Source: Aliarcobacter cibarius
GTDB lineage: Bacteria; Campylobacterota; Campylobacteria; Campylobacterales; Arcobacteraceae
Reading direction: 5' to 3'
DNA: 64,000 nt
NCBI RefSeq assembly: GCF_013372265.1
Contig: NZ_CP054051.1
Coordinates: 248,001-312,000, forward strand
The position numbers were made by a program, and so were the translations under genes. The notes below the pieces were generated by a model. It saw nothing but the letters and a program-made list of their open reading frames with translations. It ran no database searches and was not told where the DNA came from. This document shows, piece after piece, positions 28,165-36,523 of this stretch. Position 1 is the first letter of the stretch. The number at the start of each line of letters is the position of its first letter.

Positions 28165-29130
28165 TTATTTTTTTTGTTCAGGTAGCCAAACTACACTTTT
28201 AATATCAAGTCTTTTTGGAATAAGTTTTAAATCATAAAATGTATCAGCTATTTTTTGTTGTTCAGCTATTACTTTTTCATTTAAATAGTTAATTCCATAT
28301 CCTCCTCTTGATAATGCTTTTTCAAGAGTTATTGAGTCAAGTCCAGTCAATGGTGCTAAAGCATTTGCAATTTCTTTTGGTTTTGTTACAGCCCAATCAT
28401 TTACTTTTTTTAATTCATCAAAAATAACTGCTACTACATCAGGTCTTTTTGCTGCATAATTCTCTTCTGCTAAATAGAATTGATGATTATTAACAGTATT
28501 TGTTCCATCTTGAATTACTTTTGCACCTATTGATGTTTCAGCAGCTGCTAAAAATGGATCCCAAATTACCCAAGCATCTACACTACCTCTTTCAAATGCT
28601 GCTCTTGCATCTGCAGGTGCCAAAAATACTGTTTCAACATCACTATATTTTAACCCTGCGTTCTCTAATGCTTTTACAAGTAAATAATGTACATTAGAAC
28701 CTTTATTTAGTACAACCTTTTTACCCTTTAAATCAGCAACACTTTTTATGTTTGAATTAGCAGGTACAACAATTGCTTCACCTCTTGGAGCTGGTGGCTC
28801 ATATCCAATATATTTTATTTTTGCATTTGCAGCTTGTGCAAATATAGGAGGTGTCTCACCAGTTGTTCCAAAATCAACTCCACCTACATTTAAGCCTTCT
28901 AATAGTTGAGGGCCAGCTGGAAACTCACTCCAAGTTACTTTAACACCAAGAGGAGCTAACTTTTTTTCTAACTCTCCACTAGCTTTTAACAATATCAAAG
29001 TTCCATATTTTTGATAACCTATTCGTACTTCATCTTCTACTTTTTTATTTACATCTTTTCCAAAACTAATTGCTGGTATTAATAAAGATATTAAAGCTAC
29101 ATTTCTTATTTTTTTTATTATATTTTTCAT
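28165..29130 (-). CDS. ssuA: Aliphatic sulfonate-binding protein, second copy
   Basis: 321 residues with a Sec signal and the same motifs as the 23495 copy (RIGYQKYGTLILLKASG, VDFGTTGETPPIFAQA, VDAWVIWDPFLAAAE). The segments around the ligand loop differ (YGTLILLKASG against SDPVFIIIKQNG), which may mean different substrates. It heads the complete ssu unit. The operator copy with the best symmetry lies 25 bp upstream. Confidence 0.92.
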   Translation of the reverse strand: MKNIIKKIRNVALISLLIPAISFGKDVNKKVEDEVRIGYQKYGTLILLKASGELEKKLAPLGVKVTWSEFPAGPQLLEGLNVGGVDFGTTGETPPIFAQAANAKIKYIGYEPPAPRGEAIVVPANSNIKSVADLKGKKVVLNKGSNVHYLLVKALENAGLKYSDVETVFLAPADARAAFERGSVDAWVIWDPFLAAAETSIGAKVIQDGTNTVNNHQFYLAEENYAAKRPDVVAVIFDELKKVNDWAVTKPKEIANALAPLTGLDSITLEKALSRGGYGINYLNEKVIAEQQKIADTFYDLKLIPKRLDIKSVVWLPEQKK

Positions 29131-29155
29131 CTGTTTTTCTCTTTCTTAAAATAAT

Positions 29156-29170
29156 ATACACTAAGTGTAT
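29156..29170 (-). promoter_or_regulatory. Palindromic operator candidate, copy 4
   Basis: ATACACTAAGTGTAT, a perfect 7+1+7 palindrome, 25 bp before the second ssuA. Its half sites ATACACT differ from ATACATT of copies 2 and 3 by a compensated C/G change in both arms, as expected of a real protein site. Confidence 0.62.
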
Positions 29171-29287
29171 GAACTATAAAAGATTTTAAAAAAATCTCAC
29201 CATTGTTTATTACATAAATTATTTTATCTCTCTACACATGTCGCACATCATTTTAAATCCTTTATTCCTAATGTATAACTTTATATT

Positions 29288-29752
29288 TTAAATTCCAAGC
29301 CCACCAATAAACTCTTCTTTGAAAATATCATCTTTTGATATTGGTTGAAAAGAAAAACATGAAGCAATTGTTGTTTTATCAAGAATTTGTACAGTTAAAT
29401 TTCTAATATTTAAAAAAACTCTTCTAAAATAACACTTGCCCTCTTGACTACATGGTTCATAGTTATAAACTGAAACACATGAAATCATGGCAACCATACC
29501 TTCAAAATGTCTAATGACTTCACCTAAAGTAATACTATTAGCATTCCTTGCTAACTCATACCCGCCATTTCTACCTGTAATACTTTTAACCCACCCCGCT
29601 TTATTCATTTCTAGCATAATATTTTCTAAAAATCTTCTTGGAATATCTACATTTTCAGATAATTCTCGAATAGAGATAGTTCCTTTTCTAGAAGGTTCAG
29701 CTATTGCAAACAAAGCCCTAAGTGCATAATCTGTTTTTTTTGATATCTTCAT
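29288..29752 (-). CDS. Rrf2-family transcriptional regulator
   Basis: About 154 residues from the ATG at 29752 (AGGTG stands 6 nt upstream; a GTG at 29761 is the alternative). A winged helix comes first (MKISKKTDYALRALFAIAE, then IPRRFLENIMLEMNKAGWVKS and GRNGGYELAR). Three Cys follow in MISCVSVYNYEPC and SQEGKC, spaced much as in the Fe-S-binding IscR/NsrR regulators. It lies at the edge of the sulfonate island and is the best candidate for the protein that binds the four palindromes. An imperfect TCACC/GGTGA repeat before its own start may allow autoregulation. Confidence 0.9.
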   Translation of the reverse strand: MKISKKTDYALRALFAIAEPSRKGTISIRELSENVDIPRRFLENIMLEMNKAGWVKSITGRNGGYELARNANSITLGEVIRHFEGMVAMISCVSVYNYEPCSQEGKCYFRRVFLNIRNLTVQILDKTTIASCFSFQPISKDDIFKEEFIGGLGI

Positions 29753-29983
29753 ATTTATCACCTACTAAATTGGTGAAATAATAATATATTATTTTTATTT
29801 TGTCAAGTATTGAGAAAATAGATTATTAATTTTTTGATTTAAATATCAATTAAACATTTAATTTGATACCACAAAATCGATATTTAACATTTTAAATATT
29901 TTATAAATAATCAATAATTTAACTCGTGAAAAAATAAGTATATTCACAGATTTAAATATTTTTTTCTGTAAATTTAATTAAAT

Positions 29984-30202
29984 CTAAAGTACTTTTACTT
30001 CAGATATAAACCTATCCATTCCATATGGATCTGGAACTATAAACAGTATTTGACCATTATTGATTAAAGCTTTTGCTTTAGTTTTTTCAATTGTCTCTTC
30101 ACCATTAAAATAGTCTTTATTTTTATACTCTATTAAATATTCATTTCCATCTATAATATTAATTAGTTGTAGTTCTTCTTGTGTATTAGGAATAAAGTTC
30201 AT
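29984..30202 (-). CDS. Small hypothetical protein, 72 residues
   Basis: Acidic, soluble, without membrane helices or Cys motifs. I do not recognise the family. The start is supported by AAGGAT 6-7 nt before the ATG. The sequence alternates short strands (EYLIEYKNKDYF, GQILFIVPDP), suggesting a small beta-rich domain. It is monocistronic, between the Rrf2 gene and a PAS gene. The 230-bp gap to its left is very AT-rich and shows nothing more. Confidence 0.5.
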   Translation of the reverse strand: MNFIPNTQEELQLINIIDGNEYLIEYKNKDYFNGEETIEKTKAKALINNGQILFIVPDPYGMDRFISEVKVL

Positions 30203-30298
30203 TCAAATATCCTTGAAAATGGGTTCCAGGTAATTATCCCAAAAGCTCTATTAAGAAATACTTTTATTTAAAGTTTAATTAAGATAAATTATTTAATG

Positions 30299-30691
30299 TT
30301 ATTCAATTTTTTTTAATTCTTCATACAATTTTTCAGCCTTAATTATTTCATCATGAAATGCTTTTTTTCTACAAGATAAATAACCTTTTGAACCATCACA
30401 ACTCTCAAATGGATATACTGTTGCAAATACCCAATAATATCCTCCATCTTTTGTTGCATTTTTTACATAACCTGTCCAAATATCACCTCTTTGTACAGTT
30501 TCCCATAATGATTTAAATGCAGCTTTAGGCATATCTTTATGTCTTACCATATTATGTGGTTTTCCTAGTAATTCAGATAAAGAATAACCTGCTATCTTAC
30601 AAAAGTCTTCATTTGCAAATCTTATTATTCCTTTTTCATCCGTTTCACTTACTAAAAATGCATTTTTATCTAGTACTGTTTCTTTTGACAT
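30299..30691 (-). CDS. Single-PAS redox sensor protein, CetB/Aer-like, second copy
   Basis: 130 residues with the same layout as the 6005 copy: GKPHNMVRHKDMPKAAF, WTGYVKNATKDGGYYWV and GYLSCRKKA. The intact PAS gene lies just downstream of a broken chemoreceptor gene, so it has lost its natural partner and may signal through the intact receptor at 6402 or elsewhere. Confidence 0.83.
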   Translation of the reverse strand: MSKETVLDKNAFLVSETDEKGIIRFANEDFCKIAGYSLSELLGKPHNMVRHKDMPKAAFKSLWETVQRGDIWTGYVKNATKDGGYYWVFATVYPFESCDGSKGYLSCRKKAFHDEIIKAEKLYEELKKIE

Positions 30692-30703
30692 TTTTAATTC
30701 CTT

Positions 30704-31504
30704 TTAATTAAACTTTTTACTTTGTGCATCTATTAGTAGTTGATGAGCCAATTTTGATACATTTTGAGCAATAGCTTTTACTTGATTAGATTCAGCTACA
30801 TTTTATTGAGTAAATCTATCTAGCATATCAACAGCTTGATTTATCTGTTCTATTCGTGTAATTTGTTCTTTAGAGGCATTTGAAACATCTTCAATAATTT
30901 GTATAGTTTGAGTAATATTATTATTTAATTCTTCATATCCATTAATCATATCCGAAGATACTTTTTTCCCATCATTAGCTTTTAGTGTCGCTTCTTCTAC
31001 AAGATTTTTAATTTCATGTGCTGCTTCTGCACTTCTACTTGCAAGATTTCGCACTTCTTGAGCAACTACTGCAAATCCTTTTCCAGCTTCTCCTGCAGTT
31101 GCTGCCTCAACGGCAGCATTTAGTGAAAGAATATTTGTTTGAAAAGCAATTTGGTCAATAATTGATATTGATTCATTAATAGCTTTTACTTTGTCGTTTA
31201 TTTCATCCATAGATTTTGCAGTTTTACTTGCTAAATTTTCACCTTCTAGTACAGATTTTTTAACTATATGCCCAAGGCTAGCCATTTTAGTTGCATTTTG
31301 AGTATTATTTCTAGTAATATTTGTGATCTCTTCTATAGCCGCTGATGTTTGTTCTAGTGATGCTGCTTGTTCGTTTGTTTTTGAGGCAAGATTATTCATT
31401 GATGAAGTCATAACAAAAGAGTTTTTTTCTAGTACTTCTCCATTATTATAGTTATTTCTAGCATTATCGTTTAATACTTTTCCAAGAACATTAATACTTT
31501 CCAT
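30704..31504 (-). pseudogene. Broken CetA-like chemoreceptor gene
   Basis: The signalling domain is clear ([36 protein letters not shown]), but the gene is damaged at both ends. An in-frame TAA replaces what should be Gln after RFTQ (stop at 30803-30805), and the frame then runs on as NVAESNQVKAIAQNVS to a natural stop at 30704. At the N-terminus it starts at MESINVLGK with no membrane helices or HAMP; a stop lies 15 codons upstream. The order receptor then PAS gene matches the intact pair at 6.0-7.8 kb. Confidence 0.85.
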
Positions 31505-31669
31505 TAAAGATTCATAATAACTATTGTAGGTTATTTTTTTGACTCTTCATACAACTCTTGACAGTTATTTATAACAAGAAAGTTATAGTAATGCAATAAT
31601 TTTACATCTAGATATTAGACTTAAATCTTTACTATAAACTATAATTCTCATGTTATTTCTTTATTAATT

Positions 31670-31689
31670 AAAAAAGATAAATCTTTTTT
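31670..31689 (-). terminator. Stem-loop after the TolC-like gene
   Basis: AAAAAAGAT and ATCTTTTTT pair with a two-base loop, directly beyond the TAG stop of the TolC-like gene. It is AT-only apart from two pairs, so it is a modest terminator. Confidence 0.5.
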
Positions 31690-33507
31690 CTAATTATAAT
31701 TTTTAAATGAACTTCGTAATTTCTCTACGCTTTCTATATAAGGTTTATTCTCCTTAACTACTACAGACATTTTTGATAAAGCTTCATAAGCACTTTTTTT
31801 ACTTTCATAAAAATTTGATACAACTTTATATAGTTGCCTTTTATGCTCTTGTGTTACATAATCTAAAACTTTTGAATTTTGAGATAAATCTGCATCTTTT
31901 ATGAATTTATCAACCTCTTCTTTTGAAGAAAAAGTTGCTAAATTTATTACAAATCCACTTTTTTTATTTATATCAGAATCTACACTAGTACTATTTTGAG
32001 GATTATTAATTGAGTTCGTTACAGGTACAGGTACAGTTTCAGTAATTTGTTCTTTTTGTTCTCTTTCACAACCAAACATATCAACTTTAATTCCTAATGA
32101 AGTATTATCACACAAATCTTGTTGATCTTTTACTCCATCTTTATCTAAATCTGTTCTATCTATTACTTTACCATCTGTTACATTTTCATAATTTGCAAAA
32201 ACTGGTTTATAGTAATTTAGGCTACTATCTTTATAAATACTATTTACTAATTCTCCCATTGCATCTAAAACTCTATATTTAGCAAACAACAAATCATAAT
32301 TTGCAGTAATCAATTTATTTCTAGCTGAGATATAATCATCTTCTGCAGTTAAAAGGTCAATAAGACTTCTTGTTCCTGTTTCAAACTCTTCTTTATATAG
32401 TTCTAAAGTTATTCTACTTTGTTCTTGGTATGAAGTTAGGAATACGATTTGTTTTTGAAGCATAGTATATGCACTCCAAGAGAGTTCTAAACCTTCAATA
32501 ATTTGTCTTTTAATATCACCTTGAATTTCATATTCTTGATTAATAGCAACTTTACTTTTTTTAACTGAATTATAATCTGCTTGACCGTTATATAAGTTTT
32601 GTCTATAAACGATTAAGGCACTATAATTTCTTTCATGACCTTCATCTCCACCAGTATTTTTATCTAGGTTATAAGCCAATTCAAAATCTATTGTTGGTGC
32701 AAATTTACCTTTATTTTGAGCCAATTGAGCTTTTGCAGTTTCAATATTATGATTTGCTACAATTATTGAAGGGTTAAATTTAATTGCGTGACTAACAGCT
32801 TCATCTTTTGTTTTTGGAAGATCAAATGTAAATTTAGGAAGAATTAATTCATCTTTATCTATTCTTTTACCTGTTAATCTAGCCAAATTAAATTGAGAAT
32901 CCATTAGATTATTCTCTTGAGTTAACAGATTAAACTCTGCTAATTGTAAACTAGCGCCAACTTTTTCTACATCAGAAATAGAACCAGAACCAGCATCAGA
33001 CAAACTTTGTGTTTTTTCTAGTATTGCTCTTGTCAAACCAACATTTTCTTTTTCTAAGTTATACAAATCTTTAAATTTCAAAACATTAATATATTGTCTA
33101 ATAACATTAAATGCAACATCATTTGTTTGTTCAACATAGTTATATGCAGCTGCCATTACTCTAGCTTCTTCATAATTAACTCTATTAACAGTTTTTAAAC
33201 CATTAAATAGATTTTGAGTTAATACTAAAGAGTTTCTATAAGTATTGAAACCTCTATCATCATTTGCTCCACCAACTTGTTCTAAAGTTTTTTCATAACC
33301 TAATCTACCAATATAATCTAACTTAGGTAGATATTCAGATTTAGCAATTTTTAAATCATAAACTGTTTGTTCATAATTACTCATTTTTTGTTTTATTAAT
33401 GGATTTGTAGTTAATACATCATCTAAAACTCTATCTAACTCAGCAGATAAAGATGATGTAACCAAAATAAAACATGAAGTTAAAAGTGATAAATATACTT
33501 TTTTCAT
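31690..33507 (-). CDS. TolC-family outer-membrane protein with calcium-binding-like repeat and SPOR domain
   Basis: 605 residues with a Sec signal (MKKVYLSLLTSCFILVTSS). Residues 25-440 are a TolC-like outer-membrane channel; LDDVLTTNPLIKQKM, then FETGTRSLIDLLTAEDDY are typical of the AggA/LapE group used by type I secretion of large adhesins. A short Asp-rich repeat (DLDKDGVKDQQDLCDNT) and a CxxE turn follow at about 455-485. The last 90 residues (GFVINLATFSSKEEVDKF) are a SPOR domain, which binds peptidoglycan. The secretion ATPase and membrane-fusion partners are not in the window. Confidence 0.87.
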   Translation of the reverse strand: MKKVYLSLLTSCFILVTSSLSAELDRVLDDVLTTNPLIKQKMSNYEQTVYDLKIAKSEYLPKLDYIGRLGYEKTLEQVGGANDDRGFNTYRNSLVLTQNLFNGLKTVNRVNYEEARVMAAAYNYVEQTNDVAFNVIRQYINVLKFKDLYNLEKENVGLTRAILEKTQSLSDAGSGSISDVEKVGASLQLAEFNLLTQENNLMDSQFNLARLTGKRIDKDELILPKFTFDLPKTKDEAVSHAIKFNPSIIVANHNIETAKAQLAQNKGKFAPTIDFELAYNLDKNTGGDEGHERNYSALIVYRQNLYNGQADYNSVKKSKVAINQEYEIQGDIKRQIIEGLELSWSAYTMLQKQIVFLTSYQEQSRITLELYKEEFETGTRSLIDLLTAEDDYISARNKLITANYDLLFAKYRVLDAMGELVNSIYKDSSLNYYKPVFANYENVTDGKVIDRTDLDKDGVKDQQDLCDNTSLGIKVDMFGCEREQKEQITETVPVPVTNSINNPQNSTSVDSDINKKSGFVINLATFSSKEEVDKFIKDADLSQNSKVLDYVTQEHKRQLYKVVSNFYESKKSAYEALSKMSVVVKENKPYIESVEKLRSSFKNYN

Positions 33508-34170
33508 AATTGTGCTCTCCTTACAATTTTATACAACCAATTTATTCATCACTGATGATAAATTCAACATAAGTCTACTTAACCATATTTGACAAATCTT
33601 TTAATTTTCATCTTTAAAAATTTTAAATTAAATAAAAATCTTTAAAGATAAAAACTTAAACAAAATCATATAAGTATAGAGCCCGTTAACATAATCTTTT
33701 TGTTAACTATCTTATCCCAATTTTATCTAAATTTCAAAGAAATTATCTATAAATTAAACAATAAATTACAACATTTTAATATAAAAATATAAAATTTTTG
33801 TAATATTTAAAATTAGAAAATTAGTAGATTATTTAAATTGAAAAGCTATAAAAATTATTTAATTATTGATAATCAAAAAATAAGGACTTAGAATAATTAT
33901 TTTATTTTAAATAGTCTAATAATAAAAATTAATATTTTTATTTAATATAATGTAATTTTTAAGGACTAAAATTTAATGATTAAGAAATATTTGTATACTA
34001 ATTCAATTTTATAGTCATTATAGAGAACAATTAAAAAATACATATAAAGCACCTAATTCTATTTATCAAAGTACATTTACATTTTATCAAATAATTGAAA
34101 AAAGCGATTTTCTTAAGATTATTTTGTTGTATAATCAAGTCTAGAATATGTAAAAGGAGCTAATTTAAAT
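33508..34170 (+). other. Gene-poor AT-rich stretch upstream of the prephenate dehydratase gene
   Basis: 660 bases without a recognisable gene. It holds a GTTAACA/TGTTAAC inverted repeat (33685-33707) and the pheA-like promoter region near TTGTTGTATAATC at the right end. A stretch of about 43 open codons at 34010-34142 (SHYREQLKNTYKAP..) could be a gene remnant, but I cannot identify it. Confidence 0.4.
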
Positions 34171-35154
34171 ATGATTAAAGATATTATTACCCAAGTTAAA
34201 GAGATTGATAAAAATATATTAGAACTTTTCAAAGAAAGAAAAATATTATTAAATAACTCTAAAAATGTAGAATTTTATTCATACAACAAAGAGTTTATAA
34301 AATCTATAGAAGAAGAGATATTTTCAATTGTAAAAATAGAGTATGACAATGAAAAAATCGTCTACTTAGGACCTGAAGGTAGCTATACTCAAGAGGCAGC
34401 TATAAATAATTTTGGTATAGATAATCTTTACTATTCAGTAAATTCAATAAAAAATATTTTTTATGAAATAGATGAAAATAGAGCAACTTATGGAGTTGTT
34501 CCAATTGAAAATAGCTCTAATGGAATAGTTGGAGATACTATTAATTGTTTTAATTCTTATGATTTAAATATTATTGGTGAGACTATTTTAGATATTCATC
34601 ATACACTTGTTAGTAACTGCAATAAAATTGAAGATATAAAGATTATATATTCAAAAGATATAGCATTTGATCAATGTTCAATCTTTCTAGAAAATTATCA
34701 TTTAAATGAAATAAAATATGAATATGTTGACTCTACAACAAAAGCTGCAAAATTAGCTTCTCTAACACCAAATAGCGCTGCTATTTGTTCTGAACTTGCA
34801 GCTAAAACAAGTAATATTCCAATTTTATTTAATAATATAGAAGACAATAAAGATAATAAAACTAGATTTTTTATAATTAGTAAAAAAACTACAAAAAAAA
34901 CAAAAAATGATAAAACATCAATAATAGTTCAACTACCAAATAAATATGGGTGTTTAATAGATTTTTTAAATGATTTTAAAGAAAATAAAATAAATCTGAA
35001 TAAAATTAAATCACATATAGTTAAAGGAATTTCAACATTTTTTATCGAATTTGATGGACATAAAGATGATTCTAATGTTAAAAAGATTTTAACAAAACAC
35101 AACAATAATATAAAAGTTTTAGGCTCATATAAAAAAGAAATTGAAGATATTTAG
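34171..35154 (+). CDS. pheA: Prephenate dehydratase with ACT domain (P-protein-like)
   Basis: 327 residues. The first 65 look like a degenerate chorismate-mutase helix region. The dehydratase domain begins YLGPEGSYTQEAA, has VVPIENSSNGIVGDT and ends with the catalytic TRF sequence in NKTRFFIIS. An ACT domain follows (LPNKYGCLIDFLNDFKENKIN). The enzyme makes phenylpyruvate on the way to phenylalanine. The phenylalanine-binding ESRP motif of the ACT domain is replaced by KSHI, so feedback inhibition may be weak or absent. AAAAGGAG precedes the ATG. Confidence 0.87.
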   Translation: MIKDIITQVKEIDKNILELFKERKILLNNSKNVEFYSYNKEFIKSIEEEIFSIVKIEYDNEKIVYLGPEGSYTQEAAINNFGIDNLYYSVNSIKNIFYEIDENRATYGVVPIENSSNGIVGDTINCFNSYDLNIIGETILDIHHTLVSNCNKIEDIKIIYSKDIAFDQCSIFLENYHLNEIKYEYVDSTTKAAKLASLTPNSAAICSELAAKTSNIPILFNNIEDNKDNKTRFFIISKKTTKKTKNDKTSIIVQLPNKYGCLIDFLNDFKENKINLNKIKSHIVKGISTFFIEFDGHKDDSNVKKILTKHNNNIKVLGSYKKEIEDI

Positions 35155-35186
35155 TAAAAAATCAAATATCTTCAATAATACAAAAC

Positions 35187-35202
35187 TGCGATAATTATGC
35201 GA
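35187..35202 (+). promoter_or_regulatory. Tandem TGCGA repeat, copy 1, before the porin gene
   Basis: TGCGA-TAATTA-TGCGA, the two halves starting exactly 11 bp apart, 78 bp before the porin start. Same orientation and spacing as the copies before the aromatic-degradation operons. Candidate binding site of the response regulator encoded at 61076. Confidence 0.6.
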
Positions 35203-35280
35203 TTGAATTTCTATAAGCTACTCCTTCATAGTTTTAAACTTATCTATTAAGATTAAAATATATTAACAAAAAGGATTTAT

Positions 35281-36489
35281 ATGAAAAGAATTACAAGAAC
35301 AAGCCTTATTACTGCGCTATCACTAACATCTTTAGTTACAAGTATGTCTGCTGATAATTTATCTGATGCTTTTACAAATGGTAAAATAAAAGGAGAAATT
35401 AAGTCAATTTATTCAAGTTCAAATTTTTTAGGTAAATCTAACACAGATAATATATCAACTGTAGGTGGTAGCCTAGGTTATATAACAAGTGATTTTTATG
35501 GTTTTTCTGCAGGAGCAACTTTTCAAGCTTCACATGTAATTGATGATAGAAATAAAAATAACGTTTTTAAAAATGATTTAGATGCTTCAGGAGCAGTTTT
35601 GTCTGAAGCATATTTAAATTATAAATTATCAAATACAAGCGTGAAAGCTGGAAGACAATTCATCTATACACCTCTTGTAAGTAGTGCAATTAATGGTAGA
35701 TCATCTGAAAGCTTAGTAAAAGACTCTTTTGAAGCTTATTTAATAACTAATACTGATATACCAAATACTACAATTACTGCTGGGTATGTAGATAAATATC
35801 AAGATAAAACAGATGGAAAGACAAATATTGGTAAATTTGAAGATTTTGAAGATGGTGCTTACACGTTATATGTAAAAAATAATTCTATTGAAAATTTAGA
35901 ATTACAAGCTCAGTATTTAAATGTAGATGCAAAAAAAGCAAATAGTGACAGAGATAATGTTTATTTACAAGCTGACTATAAAATTGCTGCTCACACTCTT
36001 TCTGCTCAATATTTATTATCAAAAGATGAATCAAAAGGTTCAGCTAAAGAAGATGGTCAATTATTTGGAGTTAAAGCAAAGGGACCTCTTGGTATTGATA
36101 AACTTGGATATGTTGTTGCATTTAGTTCTAGTACAAAAGATGGTGATGTAAATTCAGGAATTGGTTCAGGAACAGATGATATAGTATTTGAGTCAATGCC
36201 AGTAAATGGTTCTGCTGTACATAGAAGAGGGAATACAGATACACTAATTGGAGGAATTATTCTACCTATTTTTGATATTACAACAGTGGCTTATGGGGGA
36301 TATTCATGGTCTAATGGCGGATTAGGAGATGTTTCAGCAGCTGGAGCAATGGCAATATATCCATTCTATAAAAACTTTTTGTTAAAAGCAAATTATGAAC
36401 ATGTTGAAACTGAAAATACTATTGCAGCTGCTGGTATTGTTGAGGGGAATACAGATGTAATAAGAGTTTATTTATCGTATAACTTTTAG
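35281..36489 (+). CDS. Outer-membrane porin, OprD-like
   Basis: 402 residues with a Sec signal cleaved near SMSADNL. Short alternating strands through the whole length and the ending IRVYLSYNF (terminal Phe) fit a beta-barrel of the OprD family of Campylobacterota. Motifs near residues 110-135 (LNYKLSNTSVKAGRQFIYTP) are typical. Such porins take up small organic molecules. The tandem TGCGA site upstream links it to the aromatic operons, so uptake of an aromatic substrate is plausible. A strong terminator follows. Confidence 0.87.
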   Translation: MKRITRTSLITALSLTSLVTSMSADNLSDAFTNGKIKGEIKSIYSSSNFLGKSNTDNISTVGGSLGYITSDFYGFSAGATFQASHVIDDRNKNNVFKNDLDASGAVLSEAYLNYKLSNTSVKAGRQFIYTPLVSSAINGRSSESLVKDSFEAYLITNTDIPNTTITAGYVDKYQDKTDGKTNIGKFEDFEDGAYTLYVKNNSIENLELQAQYLNVDAKKANSDRDNVYLQADYKIAAHTLSAQYLLSKDESKGSAKEDGQLFGVKAKGPLGIDKLGYVVAFSSSTKDGDVNSGIGSGTDDIVFESMPVNGSAVHRRGNTDTLIGGIILPIFDITTVAYGGYSWSNGGLGDVSAAGAMAIYPFYKNFLLKANYEHVETENTIAAAGIVEGNTDVIRVYLSYNF

Positions 36490-36494
36490 TATTT

Positions 36495-36523
36495 AAATCT
36501 CTCTTTAAAAAAGAGAGATTTTT
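36495..36523. terminator. Bidirectional terminator between the porin and EamA genes
   Basis: AAATCTCTCTTT and AAAGAGAGATTT pair with a three-base loop and are followed by T residues in one direction and preceded by A residues in the other. It serves the porin gene (plus) and the leftward EamA gene, whose stop codon touches it. Confidence 0.85.

Noticed and set aside
33685-33707. GTTAACA/TGTTAAC inverted repeat as an operator of the TolC-like gene
   Set aside because: Single copy, about 180 bp from the start and AT-rich; no supporting second site.
34010-34142. Open stretch upstream of the prephenate dehydratase gene as a gene remnant
   Set aside because: No start, no recognisable family, and it runs into the promoter; chance cannot be excluded.
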